A DNA stretch of 64,000 nt, from the NCBI GenBank assembly GCA_020073005.1, contig JAIQFX010000022.1, positions 1 to 64,000 on the forward strand. Direction: 5' to 3'. This DNA is from Terriglobia bacterium. Its GTDB lineage: Bacteria > Acidobacteriota > Vicinamibacteria > Vicinamibacterales > CAVVIG01. The translations under genes were made by a program, and so were the position numbers. Under the pieces are notes generated by a model that saw only the letters and a program-made list of their open reading frames with translations, was not told where the DNA came from and made no database searches. Each line of letters starts with the position of its first letter. Position 1 is the first letter of the stretch. Positions 53,821-63,978 of the stretch are shown here, in pieces.

Positions 53821-55719
53821 GTTCGGCCCCGCGGCCGTCACCGCGGCGGCCTTCATCAACGGATTGCGGTACGGCGGATTGGCGGGCAGCACCGGCAGCG
53901 GCCGCCCTTCGCGCTTCGCGAAAAACGTCTGCAGCACGTGTTTCGCGATCGGCGCCGCGGTGACGCCGCCGTGGCCGCCGTGCTCGACGAACACCGCGCC
54001 CGCGATCTGCGGGTTGTCGCGAGGCGCGAAGAAGACAAACCACCCGTTGTCGCGCAGATCCTTCTCCGTCTTCCCCTTCGCCGATTTGGCGCCTTCGAGC
54101 GAAATCACCTGCGCCGTGCCCGTTTTGCCGGAGACGTCGTACCCGGGGATCCTCGCGCCTCCGCCGGTCCCATTCCCGTTGACGACACGCCAGGTGGCGT
54201 CGTGCAGCATCTGCAGGGTCTCCGGTTTCAGCTGCACCGAGGACCGAGCCGCCGGCGCGGGCACGGGTTTCCATCCGCTGCCGTCATCCACGGCCTTGAG
54301 CAGATGCGGCGTGTAGCGCGTGCCGCCGTTGGCGATCGTCGAGATATAGACGGCCATCGACACGGGCGTCAGCGACACCGCGCCCTGGCCGATCGACACG
54401 GAGATGGTTTCACCTGCGTACCACTTTTCGTGCGTCTTCGTGGTCGCTTTCTTCCATTCCGGTGACGGCACAAGCCCCTGCACTTCGTTCGGCAGGTCGA
54501 TGCCCGTCTTCTCGCCGAGGCCGAGCAGCGTCGCCCACTTGTGAATCTTGTCGATGCCGACCATGTTGCCGACCGTGTAGAAGTACACGTTGCACGAGTG
54601 CTCGATCGCCGTCCGCATGTCGACCGTGCCGTGCCCGCGGCCGTTGGACAGCGAGCACTGAAATGACCGGCCGAAGAACACGGCGTGACCCGGACAGTAG
54701 ACCTTGAAGTCCGGCGTGACCACACCTTCTTCAATCGCCGCGGTCGCGACCGCCATCTTGAACGTCGAGCCCGGCGAGTACCGGCCCTGAATCGCGCGAT
54801 CCTGCAGCGGCAGCAGCTCGTCGGCGGTGAGCGACTTCCACGTCGCGCGATCGATGCCCGCGGCGAACGCGTTCGGGTCGTAGCTCGGCACGCTCGTGAA
54901 GGCGAGCACGTCACCGTTGTTCGGATCGAGAATCACCGCCGCGCCGTTGTAACCGGAGTTCTTGAAGCCATCCTGCACGGCTTTCTGGACGTCGTAGTCG
55001 ATCGTCAGCTGCAGGCGCTTGCCTTCCGCCGGGGGATCTTCGTCGAGCGTCCGGATCTCACGGCCCACGCTGTTGACGACGACGCGCTTGGCGCCGTCCT
55101 CGCCCATCAGCAGGTTGTTGTAGGTCTTCTCGATGCCGGACTGGCCGACGATGTCGCCGCTCTTGCTCTCGCCGTCCGCGACGTCGCGGTCGCTCACTTC
55201 GCCGACGTACCCGAACAAGTGCGCCGCCATCGTCTCGGGATAGCGCCGGGTCGGGATCTGCTCGACGACGACGTCCGGCAACTCGAAGTCGAGCCGCCGC
55301 GCGGTGACGGCCGCGACCTGCGCGAGCGACGCGTCCTGCAGAATCATGATCGGCTGGTAGGTCGGCTCGCGGCGGTGGCGGTTGACGATGTCGCGCACGC
55401 CGCTTTCGTCGAGGCGGAGGACGGCCGCGAGCAGCCGGATCGTGCGGTTGAGATCCTTCGTGTGCTCGCGGACGATCGAGATGCTGTACGAGTGGCGGTT
55501 CTCGACGAGGACGTGGCCGGTGCGATCGAAGATGATCCCGCGCGGCGCGCGCAGCGCCAGCGTGCGCTGGTGATTGTTCTCCGCCATCTCCTCGAACTTC
55601 GCGTGCTGCACGACCTGCAGCACCCAGAAGCTCACGGCGAGGACCGAGAACAGCACGACGATCATGAACTGCAGGATCGTCAGGCGCGTCGTGACTCGGC
55701 GTCGTTCTTCAAGAGCCAT
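53812..55719 (-). CDS. mrdA: penicillin-binding protein 2 (elongation transpeptidase)
   Basis: 635 residues. Membrane anchor about 12-32, pedestal domain (about 50-220), then transpeptidase: SPGSTFKM with the catalytic Ser and Lys, EHSCNVYFYTVG (SxN), VSGKTGTAQV (KTG). It makes peptide cross-links in the lateral wall with RodA. The C-terminus ends in a short extension (NPPYRNPLMKAA). mreD starts 8 bp upstream, and the order mreB-C-D-mrdA-rodA is the standard rod operon. Confidence 0.95.
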   Translation of the reverse strand: MALEERRRVTTRLTILQFMIVVLFSVLAVSFWVLQVVQHAKFEEMAENNHQRTLALRAPRGIIFDRTGHVLVENRHSYSISIVREHTKDLNRTIRLLAAVLRLDESGVRDIVNRHRREPTYQPIMILQDASLAQVAAVTARRLDFELPDVVVEQIPTRRYPETMAAHLFGYVGEVSDRDVADGESKSGDIVGQSGIEKTYNNLLMGEDGAKRVVVNSVGREIRTLDEDPPAEGKRLQLTIDYDVQKAVQDGFKNSGYNGAAVILDPNNGDVLAFTSVPSYDPNAFAAGIDRATWKSLTADELLPLQDRAIQGRYSPGSTFKMAVATAAIEEGVVTPDFKVYCPGHAVFFGRSFQCSLSNGRGHGTVDMRTAIEHSCNVYFYTVGNMVGIDKIHKWATLLGLGEKTGIDLPNEVQGLVPSPEWKKATTKTHEKWYAGETISVSIGQGAVSLTPVSMAVYISTIANGGTRYTPHLLKAVDDGSGWKPVPAPAARSSVQLKPETLQMLHDATWRVVNGNGTGGGARIPGYDVSGKTGTAQVISLEGAKSAKGKTEKDLRDNGWFVFFAPRDNPQIAGAVFVEHGGHGGVTAAPIAKHVLQTFFAKREGRPLPVLPANPPYRNPLMKAAAVTAAGPNQN

Positions 55720-55727
55720 AAGACACT

Positions 55728-56237
55728 CTACCGCCGGATCCGGCTGCGCTGCGACCTGCGTCGCTCCACGGCGCCCGGCAGCAGCTCCGCCACCTGAAAC
55801 GCGACGACGCCCACGACGGCGTTCCCGACGGCCTGTCCGGCCACGGCCCCGTACGGCGCGCCGAAGTGCCGCAGATCGAGCAGCATATACAGCCCCATGA
55901 ACACAATCGCGTGCGCGACCGTGGCGCCGAAGAACACGACGAACCGCGGCAGCGACTGCGCGACGATGAACTGGGTGCCGACGATACCCGCGAGAAACCC
56001 GACGATCGTCTTCGCCAGCCCGCCGATGCCGATGACGTTGCTCGACAGCGCGTCCTGCACCAGCCCCGCGAACGTGCCCGTCAGCAGGCCGGTCGCCGGC
56101 CCGGACGTCAACGCTACATATACGACCACGACCAACACCAGGTCTACAGCAATCGTGCCGCCGGCCACGAACCGCGCAAGGGTCGTCTGAAGGGCCAGGG
56201 CGGCGGCCACCGCCAGGATGATCCCGACGGTTTTCAC
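55728..56237 (-). CDS. mreD: rod-shape determining protein MreD
   Basis: 169 residues, five to six membrane segments (VGIILAVAAALALQT, LVLVVVVYVALTSG, GIGGLAKTIVGFLAGIVG, IVFMGLYMLLDL, GNAVVGVVAFQVAELLPG). The length and layout match MreD, which binds MreC and the elongasome at the inner membrane. It overlaps the mreC gene by four bases and is followed at 8 bp by mrdA. Confidence 0.88.
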   Translation of the reverse strand: MKTVGIILAVAAALALQTTLARFVAGGTIAVDLVLVVVVYVALTSGPATGLLTGTFAGLVQDALSSNVIGIGGLAKTIVGFLAGIVGTQFIVAQSLPRFVVFFGATVAHAIVFMGLYMLLDLRHFGAPYGAVAGQAVGNAVVGVVAFQVAELLPGAVERRRSQRSRIRR

Positions 56238-57081
56238 TGCGACGGCCCTTCCGCCGCCTCGCGCGCGGCGGTCGGCGTCAGGACCACGAGCACGTTCTCG
56301 AGCGCGGAGAAGTCCACCGCCGGTTTCACGGTGATTCGCTTGTACGCGCTGCCGCTCTTCTCGACCGTCTCCACGCGTCCGATGGCGAACCCCTTCGGGT
56401 AGATGCCGTCGATGCCGGAGGTCACGACGAGATCGCCCTCGACGACGTCGAACACCTCGGACACGTATTCCATGCGCAGCCGCTCGTCGCCGCTGCCGAC
56501 GATGACGCCCTGCGCCCGCGATCGCTCGACGATGGCGCCGGCGGCCGCGTTGCGATCGATCAGGAGCTGCACCTTCGCCGCGCGCGCGCTCGGCACGACA
56601 ATCCGCCCGACGACGCCGGCCGGCGCGATGACGCTCATGTCGGGCCGCAGGCCGTCGCGCGTGCCCTTGTCGATGGTCACCGTGCGGAAATCCGGCGTCG
56701 CCGCCGCGCCGATGATCTCCGCCGCCGTCGTCTGCAGGTTCGAGCGATCGCGCAGCTCGAGCAGCTGCTGGAGCGTGCGGACGCGGTCCACCTGCGCGCG
56801 CTGCTCCTGCGCGGCCACCTCGGCGGCGGCCAGCTGGCGTTTCAGCGCGTCGTTCTCGCTCTTGAGATTGCGGAGCCCGACGTAGCCGCCCCAGACGCGC
56901 AGCGCGCCCGACACGCCCGCCGACACGCCGCGCTGGACTTCCGCGAAGATGCCGAAGGTCACTGCTTCCAGCACCGGCACGCCGGTCCGCGAATTCACCT
57001 GCGCGGATATCAGCAGGATCTGCCCGAGGATGACCCCGAGGAAAAGGTAACCCGACCGCCGGCGCAGGTGGAGCAGCGTCA

Positions 57082-57082
<1 letters not shown>
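56234..57082 (-). CDS. mreC: rod-shape determining protein MreC
   Basis: 282 residues. One membrane anchor at about 11-30, a coiled coil (about 68-108; RNLKSENDALKRQLAAAEVAAQEQRAQVDRVRTLQQ in pieces), then the two-barrel beta domain with AEIIGAAATPDFRTVTIDKGTRDGLRPDMSVIAPAGVVGRIV read in parts. It is the periplasmic elongasome scaffold bound to PBP2. It overlaps mreB by one base and mreD by four. Confidence 0.92.
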
Positions 57083-58110
<1,028 letters not shown>

Positions 58111-58120
58111 AAACTCCTTG

Positions 58121-58155
58121 GTCGTTAGTCGTTAGTCGTTAGTCGTTAGTCGTTC
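58121..58155 (-). repeat. tandem heptamers (GTCGTTA), five units
   Basis: GTCGTTA repeated four times followed by GTCGTTC, just upstream of mreB. The opposite orientation, four AACGACT-type heptamers, lies 46 bases to the right (58202-58229), so the pair can form a long stem. The array lies in the gap between the GGDEF gene and mreB and probably acts on the transcript of one or both. Confidence 0.85.
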
Positions 58156-58201
58156 GTCCACCAGGCGGGGTCACCGTGTGCAGCGGCGCGCAAGCGCGAC
58201 C

Positions 58202-58229
58202 AACGACTAATGACCAACGACTAGTGACT
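58202..58229 (-). repeat. heptamers complementary to the 58121 array
   Basis: AACGACT, AATGACC, AACGACT and AGTGACT form the opposite arm to the GTCGTTA array. Together they bound a GC-rich loop of 46 bases. The stop of the GGDEF gene is 6 bases to the right, so a terminator or transcript-stability role for that gene is plausible. Confidence 0.7.
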
Positions 58230-58234
58230 GCGGT

Positions 58235-59356
58235 CTACGTATCGGCTGGAGCGGCCGCGGCCTGAATACCGTTCTTTCCGGAGTCCTTGACCCGGTACAT
58301 CGCCTTGTCGGCCGCCTGCACCAGCTCCTCCGCCGACGCGGCGACGTCGGGGAGCGTGGCGACGCCGACCGACGCCGTCAGGTGAATATTCAGGCCGTCG
58401 CCGGCCAGGAACGTGCACTCCGCGACCCGATCGCGCGCGCGCTCGCCGACCGCGAACGCGCCCTCGGCGCCGGTGTCCGGCAGGATGAGCGCGAACTCGT
58501 CGCCGCCGAACCGCGCGACCACGTCGGTTTCGCGGGCGCTCCCGCGAATGACCGCCGCCGCCTCCACCAGCGCGCGGCTGCCGAACAGGTGCCCGTGCGT
58601 GTCGTTGATGCTCTTGAAGCCGTCGAGATCCAGGAACAGCAGCGACAGCGGCCGTCCGCTTCGTGACGCGCGCTTGGTTTCCCGGCGCAGCACCTGGTTC
58701 AAGTACCTCGAGTTGTAGAGCTGCGTGAGATCATCGGTCACCGAGAGTTCCTCGGCCCGCTTGAGCCGCAGCGCGTTGTCGAGCGAGATGGACGCCGGCT
58801 CGAGCAACTGCCGCACGGCGCGCAGCAGGCCCGGCGTCAGACGCGGGTCCCGCGACGCCGGCAGACGATCGAGTCCAATCAGCGCGCCGATCCGCCGCCC
58901 GCGGCAGATGAGCGGAAACGCCACGACGGCGCCGGCGAACGCCGTCCGCACGCGCGCGTCCCGTTTCAGCTCGGACGCCATCAAATCCTGACCGCGATTC
59001 ATCACCCATGTGGCGACGGCGTCCACGGCGGGCCCCATCTCGGGGATGAGGCCGCGATTCGCGAGCACGGAGAAGCTGCCGGAAAGATCCGTGGCGGCCA
59101 GCGCCCAGCCGGACGCCGGAATCCACGCGGCCGCGTGATCCAGAATCGCGTCGGCGATCTTCGGCGGCTCGAGCGTGGCGTTGACCGCGCGGACCACGTC
59201 GATCAGCGCGTCGCGCCGTTCGACACGCGTGCGCAATCGGCGCTCCGACGTCCGCAACCTCGCCGCGAGGTCGGGGCCGGATCCACCTTTTCCAACGGGA
59301 CTAGAGGCTTCGGCCACTGCGACCGGCACCCTCGTGGCTCGACTGGCTGAAGACAT
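58235..59356 (-). CDS. GAF-GGDEF diguanylate cyclase
   Basis: 373 residues. A GAF-like sensor at about 45-190 (DAILDHAAAWIPASGWALAATD and FPLICRGRRIGALIGLDRLP) and a GGDEF domain at about 205-370. The active site is GGDEF at 284-288 and the product-inhibition site RETD at 275-278 is kept. It should make cyclic di-GMP and be feedback-inhibited. A coiled segment (about 25-42) precedes the GAF. It is placed directly before the mreB operon, separated by the heptamer arrays, so wall growth and cyclic di-GMP may be co-expressed. Confidence 0.92.
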   Translation of the reverse strand: MSSASRATRVPVAVAEASSPVGKGGSGPDLAARLRTSERRLRTRVERRDALIDVVRAVNATLEPPKIADAILDHAAAWIPASGWALAATDLSGSFSVLANRGLIPEMGPAVDAVATWVMNRGQDLMASELKRDARVRTAFAGAVVAFPLICRGRRIGALIGLDRLPASRDPRLTPGLLRAVRQLLEPASISLDNALRLKRAEELSVTDDLTQLYNSRYLNQVLRRETKRASRSGRPLSLLFLDLDGFKSINDTHGHLFGSRALVEAAAVIRGSARETDVVARFGGDEFALILPDTGAEGAFAVGERARDRVAECTFLAGDGLNIHLTASVGVATLPDVAASAEELVQAADKAMYRVKDSGKNGIQAAAAPADT

Positions 59357-59453
59357 CCGCGTAAGTGCTTCTCAGCTCAGCAAATATACCACAACGGGTG
59401 CCGGGTAATGGGCTAATGGCGTGTTGTTGCAGGGCATCGTTTTCGCTGTTCGT

Positions 59454-59792
59454 TCACTCGTTTTCGCGGAGTTGGAAGATGACACACCGATCCCCGCTGG
59501 CTAACGTGAACTGCAAACTGTCCACGTATCGTGCGCGAGAGAAATCACGGACGGGAGACGGCGCTTCAGCCGGATCTTCGTACGTTACGGACGCCCCGGC
59601 AAGGTCCACCAGGCAGAAACCATTGGCGCTTGGACCGTGTACCTCGAAGGCGGGAGGCGTTTCCGACACTTCGTGTAGTGTCCCGACCGTCCAAAACCCT
59701 GCTTCGTTGCAGACAAACATGACTTTCAGGGAAGCCTGTTCGGTTTTCCACTTATTCAGCAAGAGAAAGGCGTCATCAAGAGACGACATCAT
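59454..59792 (-). CDS. small protein of unknown function
   Basis: 112 residues. It is soluble, with no signal or membrane segment, and alternates strands and helices (LKVMFVCNEAGFWTVGTLHE, then SLQFTLASGDRCVIF). I do not recognise the family. GC is lower than in the flanking genes and the position between a GGDEF gene and an IS1-like gene suggests part of an acquired island. An AGGAG-like site precedes the ATG only weakly. Confidence 0.55.
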   Translation of the reverse strand: MMSSLDDAFLLLNKWKTEQASLKVMFVCNEAGFWTVGTLHEVSETPPAFEVHGPSANGFCLVDLAGASVTYEDPAEAPSPVRDFSRARYVDSLQFTLASGDRCVIFQLRENE

Positions 59793-59851
59793 GGCGTATC
59801 TCCTCTACCGAGAGTTCGGCAAGACGCTCGGCGCGGACATTTTGAAGCGTC

Positions 59852-60790
59852 TTACGCAGCCTGTACGAGTTCAGCAACACTCCAGACGTGATCCGCAATG
59901 CCAGCCTCCATCGCCGGGGTTACGCGCAAGGTCTGATGCACGCGGCAGAAGTTGTAGAACGCGAAATAGAAACTGACCATTGCGGCGTGATGCGCCATCG
60001 ACTTTGAAAAGCCGTTGGTCAAGCGCGTGAACCGACGAAGGCACATCCGCATGGTGAGGTTCTGGCGCTCGACAAACGACGTAGAGATGTGCGCGGGATC
60101 TGGATTGCCTCTTATGACCTCCTTTGTCGTGCTGATGAGGCGCGGCGGACTGTAGCGGCCTTGCGGCGTTTCTGCGTACCGCTTGGCGAGGACCGCGTAA
60201 TCCACATCGATCCCGAAGGCCCGTTCGACGGCGTGCGGATACCAGTAGAGGCCGTCCGTGGTCAGTTGAATCCGCGTCGAGAGTCGAGAGGCCAAGTCGA
60301 TCATCAGGTCGTACGCGAGTCGCGGACTGCGGGGTCCGACGCGGTAGGAGACGATCAGTTTCGTCTCGGCATCGATGGCCGTCCACGTCCAGACATCGCC
60401 CCAGACGCCGCGCTTGTCAGGCGGAACGTTCTTCATTTTCGATCCGCAGAAGGCCCACACTTCGTCGCATTCCACTTGGCAAGCTGACACGTTGCGAACC
60501 GTCGCGTTGAATACGTTCGCGGCCTTGTCGCCCAGCGTGCGAGTCAGTCGGAGGATCGTGTTTTTGTGGAGGCCGGTCATCCGCGAGACGGATCGCACGC
60601 TCATCCCCTCGCAGAGCAAGAGCATGGCGCGAGAGGCATCCTCAACGGGCGTCGTGTGCCGGCCGAGCGGTTTGGGTTGGGCTGGTGAAAAGGTCGCTCC
60701 GCAGTCTCGGCAGCGATAGCGTTGAATCTTGCGCGCCCCGTACGTACCGAACCGCTTGGGGTTGGCGTGGGCGCATTTCGGACACGTCAT
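59852..60790 (-). mobile_element. IS1-like DDE transposase gene
   Basis: 312 residues from ATG 60790 (AGAGGCGGG upstream). It joins the parts that IS1 codes in two frames: a zinc ribbon (CPKCAH...CRDCGA, about 3-33), a helix-turn-helix (MSVRSVSRMTGLHKNTILRL) and a DDE core with CDEVWAFCGSKMKNVP, TTDGLYWYP and the motif FVERQNLTMRMCLRRFTRLTNGF. The C-terminus reads VTPAMEAGIADHVW. Single-frame IS1-like genes of this type are common in bacterial genomes and often stand alone. I see no terminal inverted repeats or target duplication around it, so it may be an immobile copy. Confidence 0.8.
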
Positions 60791-60880
60791 GATCCCGCCT
60801 CTTGTGCTCAAGGCGGGTGTGGCCGATAATCAGCATGGGTCTGGCGATCATGCGGACACAACCCGCGTGGTTTCTGGATT

Positions 60881-60920
60881 GCCCGGCTGGTCGCTACAAC
60901 GACTGACCGGGCGCTTTTTT
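60881..60920 (+). terminator. rho-independent terminator
   Basis: A stem of about 12 bases (GCCCGGCTGGTCG against CGACTGACCGGGC, one internal mismatch region) with a CTACAA loop, then GC and six T. It points rightwards, although no clear rightward gene ends just before it. It may end an antisense or short transcript, or on the minus strand act as part of the IS1-like gene's leader. Confidence 0.6.
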
Positions 60921-61039
60921 AAGAACCGGACCCGTCTGGGCCGCGTGCTGACCTTCTCAGGGCATCTGCACGCGGCCTTCGTGTTTTCCGGCGACATCCG
61001 CCGACGGGTCGGGCGGAACGGTGTCGCCTACGCCTCTCC

Positions 61040-61552
61040 TCACGATTTCGTCTCCTTGCGGGCCGTCCACTTGCTCCCGGTGCCCCGCTCAAACAAATCC
61101 TTTTCGTGACTCCGTAAGACCTTGTAGATCGTGCGGTACGGCTTCGACGTTGAGACTGGACACCCGCCCTTCGCCATCTGGTCAAGCAGGTCATTGACGC
61201 TCAATGGGGGCGTCTTCGAGAGGACCAGATGCGCGGCCTCCGGGTAGTTCAGGCCGACCAGCGCACCCTTCGCCTTAGGTTTCGGTGAGGCCGTGACGGA
61301 CGTGTCCGCTTGCCCGTCAAGAGCCTGCAACGCCCGAATCGCGTGCATGATCCTGGAGGCTTCGCGGTTGACCTTCTCCAGATCCCGCTTGAGTTCACGA
61401 AGCGTTTCCCGGCGTGTTGATGTCACTTCGACATCATTTATCAAGATGGGTATGGAGTCAATGGGGGGGGATACGATGGTGGGTTCTGCCTGTGGAGGCT
61501 CACTTTGAGGGAGGCTACTCTCAACGTCGTCGCTGGTGGCGTTGGCTATCAT
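61040..61552 (-). CDS. HARE-type winged-helix protein
   Basis: 170 residues from ATG 61552 (AAAGGAAA site about 9 bases upstream). A longer frame to 61873 would overlap the divergent 90-residue gene and is Pro/Ser-rich shadow. The N-terminal half is acidic and disordered with a helix (RETLRELKRDLEKVNREAS, a short coiled coil); the C-terminal 70 residues match the HARE winged helix (YPEAAHLVLSKTPPLSVNDL, RTIYKVLRSHEKDLFERG). HARE domains are DNA-binding modules in restriction, RNA polymerase delta and chromatin proteins. The role here is unknown; it fits a mobile or defence setting. Confidence 0.65.
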   Translation of the reverse strand: MIANATSDDVESSLPQSEPPQAEPTIVSPPIDSIPILINDVEVTSTRRETLRELKRDLEKVNREASRIMHAIRALQALDGQADTSVTASPKPKAKGALVGLNYPEAAHLVLSKTPPLSVNDLLDQMAKGGCPVSTSKPYRTIYKVLRSHEKDLFERGTGSKWTARKETKS

Positions 61553-61587
61553 CTCGAAGTTTCCTTTCTGCTGAGATGAGGTGAACG

Positions 61588-61860
61588 ATGGCTGACGAAC
61601 CTGGGGCACTGACGTGGCTGACGGGGACGATGGAAGCGGTTCGAGAGAGTCTGAAGATGACAGCGGAGTGCCTTGCGGCAACGTCGGCACTGATTCAGGC
61701 GGTGTCGGAACAGTTTCCTGAGATGTCGGCTCGGTATGAAGTGCTCCGTGCGGCCAGTCTAGAGAACGCGCCGCACGTTCGGATTGCCCTTCAGCAAGCT
61801 GCCCTATGCGATCAGATAATTCAGGGATTGAAAGGCGCGAGAGATCGGGGCGATCTGTAG
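61588..61860 (+). CDS. small helical protein of unknown function
   Basis: 90 residues with a good AGGTGA site seven bases before ATG 61588. All helix by composition (ALTWLTGTMEAVRESLKMTAECLAATSALIQ), without membrane segments. It is divergent from the HARE-type gene, with 35 bp between the two starts, so the two share a control region. I do not recognise it. Its composition differs from the high-GC chromosomal genes. Confidence 0.55.
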   Translation: MADEPGALTWLTGTMEAVRESLKMTAECLAATSALIQAVSEQFPEMSARYEVLRAASLENAPHVRIALQQAALCDQIIQGLKGARDRGDL

Positions 61861-62001
61861 GATGCCGCCTCACTTACGGCCTCCCGTCTTCGGTGCCGCG
61901 CGTTTGGCGGCAACACGGTTTGCACCCACTACCCGGGTGCCGGTAACTGCTTGCCACACCGCAAGTTCATGACATAGGATGGGAGTTTCCAAGGTGCCCC
62001 C

Positions 62002-63921
62002 ATGACGATGCTCGATCGGATGCGCCGCCACCGGGACTGGCTGAAGTGGAGCCTCGGCCTGGTCTGCGTTGCGTTTGTCCTCTTCTATATCCCCGATTTC
62101 CTCCGCGGCAGCGGCGCCGACGCCGCGTCAGGCGACACGATCGCCAAGGTCGAAGGCCGCGAGATCACGAGCGGCGAATTCCGGCGCACGTATCAGGCGC
62201 AGCTGCAGGCGTACCGCTCGGCGTACGGCGCCAACATGAGCGAGCAACTGCTGAAGCAGCTCGGCATCGAGCAGCAGATCCTCCAGCAGATGGTCGACGA
62301 GCGCGCCGCGCTGGCGGAGGCCGACCGGTTGGGCATCCAGGCGAGCGACGAGGAAGTGCGGACGCGGATCGTGACGATGCCGGCGTTCCAGGAGAACGGC
62401 GCCTTCATCGGCGACGCGCGCTACCAGCAGCTGCTCCGCATGCAGCGGCCGCCGCTCACGCCCGCCGACTTCGAAGACAACGTCCGGAACAGCCTGACGG
62501 TCGAGAAACTGCGCGCGGCGCTGACCGACTGGCTGTCCGTCCCCGACAACGAGCTCGAGCGCGAGTACCGCCGCCGCAACGACAAAGTGAAGCTCGCCGT
62601 CGTCAGCGTCACGTCGGACAGCGTTCGCGCGCAGGTGACCGCGAGCGACGCCGACGTCTCCAGCTACTTCGACGCGCACAAGGACGCGTTCAAGATTCCC
62701 GAGAAGCGGAAGATCCGGTACCTGCTGATCGACATCGACGCCATGCGCGCGAAGACGATCGTCCCCGCCGCCGACGTCGAGCGGTCGTACAACAACAGCA
62801 TCGAGCAGTACACGACGCCCGAACAGGTGCGCGCGAGCCACATCCTCCTGAAGACCGAAGGCAAGGACGATGCGGCCGTCAAGGCGAAGGCCGAAGCGCT
62901 GCTGAAGCTGGCCAGGGCCGGCGCCGACTTCGCCGATCTCGCGAAGAAGAATTCCGAGGACACCGACAGCGCGAAGAACGGCGGCGACCTCGATTACTTC
63001 GGCCGCGGGCGCATGGTGCCGGAATTCGATCAGGCGGTGTTCGCGATGCAGCCGGGCCAGATCAGCGATCTGGTCAAGACGCAGTACGGCTACCACATCA
63101 TCAAGCTCGTCGATAAGAAGAACGCGACCACGCGCACGCTCGCGGAAGTGCGGCAGCAGATCACGGATCAGCTGGCCTACGAGCGCGCGCAGGCGCAGGC
63201 CGCAGATCTGGCGCAGGGCCTCGAGAAGCAGATCAGCAAGCCGGCGGATCTGGACAAGGTCGGCAAGGCGCAGGGCCTGACGCCGCAGGAGTCCGGATTC
63301 TTCGCGCACGACGAACCGATTCTCGGCCTCGGTCCCTCTCCGGAAGCGGCCACCAAGGCGTTCCAAATGAAGCAGGGCGAGGTCTCCGGCGCGCTGCGCG
63401 CGTCGCGCGGCTTCGTCTTCGAGACGCTGGTCGCGAAGCAGGATCCGTATGTCCCCAAGGTCGAGGAAGTGAAGGATCGCGTCCGCGACGAAGTCGTGAA
63501 GCAGAAGGCGCGCGAGCTGAGCAAGCAGAAAGCCGCGGAGCTTGCGGCGAAGCTGAAGTCGGCCTCCGACTTCGAGAAAGCCGCGAAAGCGGCGGGCGTC
63601 GAAGCCAAGACGACCGATTTGATCGCGCGCGATTCACCGCTGCCGGATCTCGGCGTCGCGCCGGCCGTCGAAGACGCCGCGTTCACGCTCGGGGTCGGCA
63701 CCGTCAGCGATCCCATCGCCACCGACACCGGCACGGCCGTCATCAAAGTGCTGGAAAAGAAGGAAGTGACGTCCGAGGAATGGACGACGGCGAAGGATCG
63801 CTTCCGCGAGGAACTGCTGACCGATCGCCGCAACCGCTTCTTCGCCGCCTACATGTCGAAGGCGAAGCTGAAGATGAAGATCGACGTGAACCGGGAAACG
63901 CTGCAAAGGGCTGCCAGCTAA
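62002..63921 (+). CDS. PpiD/SurA-like periplasmic peptidyl-prolyl isomerase
   Basis: 639 residues. One N-terminal membrane anchor (about 15-33; LGLVCVAFVLFYIPDFL), then a SurA-N-like helical domain (about 50-190), a parvulin domain (about 275-375; VRASHILLKTEG, ADFADLAKKNSED, GGDLDYFGRGRMVPEFDQAV, IIKLVDKK) and a further helix-rich and parvulin-like C-terminal part. It should act at the periplasmic face of the inner membrane to fold secreted and outer-membrane proteins. The GGTGCCCCC site before ATG is weak. It ends in a heptamer array. Confidence 0.93.
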   Translation: MTMLDRMRRHRDWLKWSLGLVCVAFVLFYIPDFLRGSGADAASGDTIAKVEGREITSGEFRRTYQAQLQAYRSAYGANMSEQLLKQLGIEQQILQQMVDERAALAEADRLGIQASDEEVRTRIVTMPAFQENGAFIGDARYQQLLRMQRPPLTPADFEDNVRNSLTVEKLRAALTDWLSVPDNELEREYRRRNDKVKLAVVSVTSDSVRAQVTASDADVSSYFDAHKDAFKIPEKRKIRYLLIDIDAMRAKTIVPAADVERSYNNSIEQYTTPEQVRASHILLKTEGKDDAAVKAKAEALLKLARAGADFADLAKKNSEDTDSAKNGGDLDYFGRGRMVPEFDQAVFAMQPGQISDLVKTQYGYHIIKLVDKKNATTRTLAEVRQQITDQLAYERAQAQAADLAQGLEKQISKPADLDKVGKAQGLTPQESGFFAHDEPILGLGPSPEAATKAFQMKQGEVSGALRASRGFVFETLVAKQDPYVPKVEEVKDRVRDEVVKQKARELSKQKAAELAAKLKSASDFEKAAKAAGVEAKTTDLIARDSPLPDLGVAPAVEDAAFTLGVGTVSDPIATDTGTAVIKVLEKKEVTSEEWTTAKDRFREELLTDRRNRFFAAYMSKAKLKMKIDVNRETLQRAAS

Positions 63922-63922
63922 C

Positions 63923-63978
63923 AGCTGTCAGCTCTCAGTTTGCTCTTTTCTCTGTTCAGTGTTCTCTTTTCAGTTTCG
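63923..63978 (+). repeat. degenerate tandem heptamers after the PpiD gene
   Basis: Eight units of seven follow one another just after the stop: AGCTGTC, AGCTCTC, AGTTTGC, TCTTTTC, TCTGTTC, AGTGTTC, TCTTTTC, AGTTTCG. They share NNNNTTC or NNCTC endings. T-rich, low-GC stretch in an otherwise GC-rich window, and possibly part of the terminator. Confidence 0.6.

Noticed and set aside
58121-58229. Possible CRISPR array in the heptamer region
   Set aside because: Units are only seven bases, without spacers of constant length; no cas genes nearby.
60836-60907. 23-codon rightward ORF ending within the terminator
   Set aside because: Too short and without recognised leader features; could be chance in a region of few stops.
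61552-61873. N-terminal extension of the HARE-type protein to 277 residues
   Set aside because: The extra part is Pro/Ser-rich, overlaps a divergent gene with a good ribosome site, and the inner ATG has its own site.
61861-62001. tRNA or attachment site before the PpiD gene
   Set aside because: A GCACCC/GGGTGC hairpin is present, but no T-arm or acceptor pairing could be built, and no integrase is nearby.
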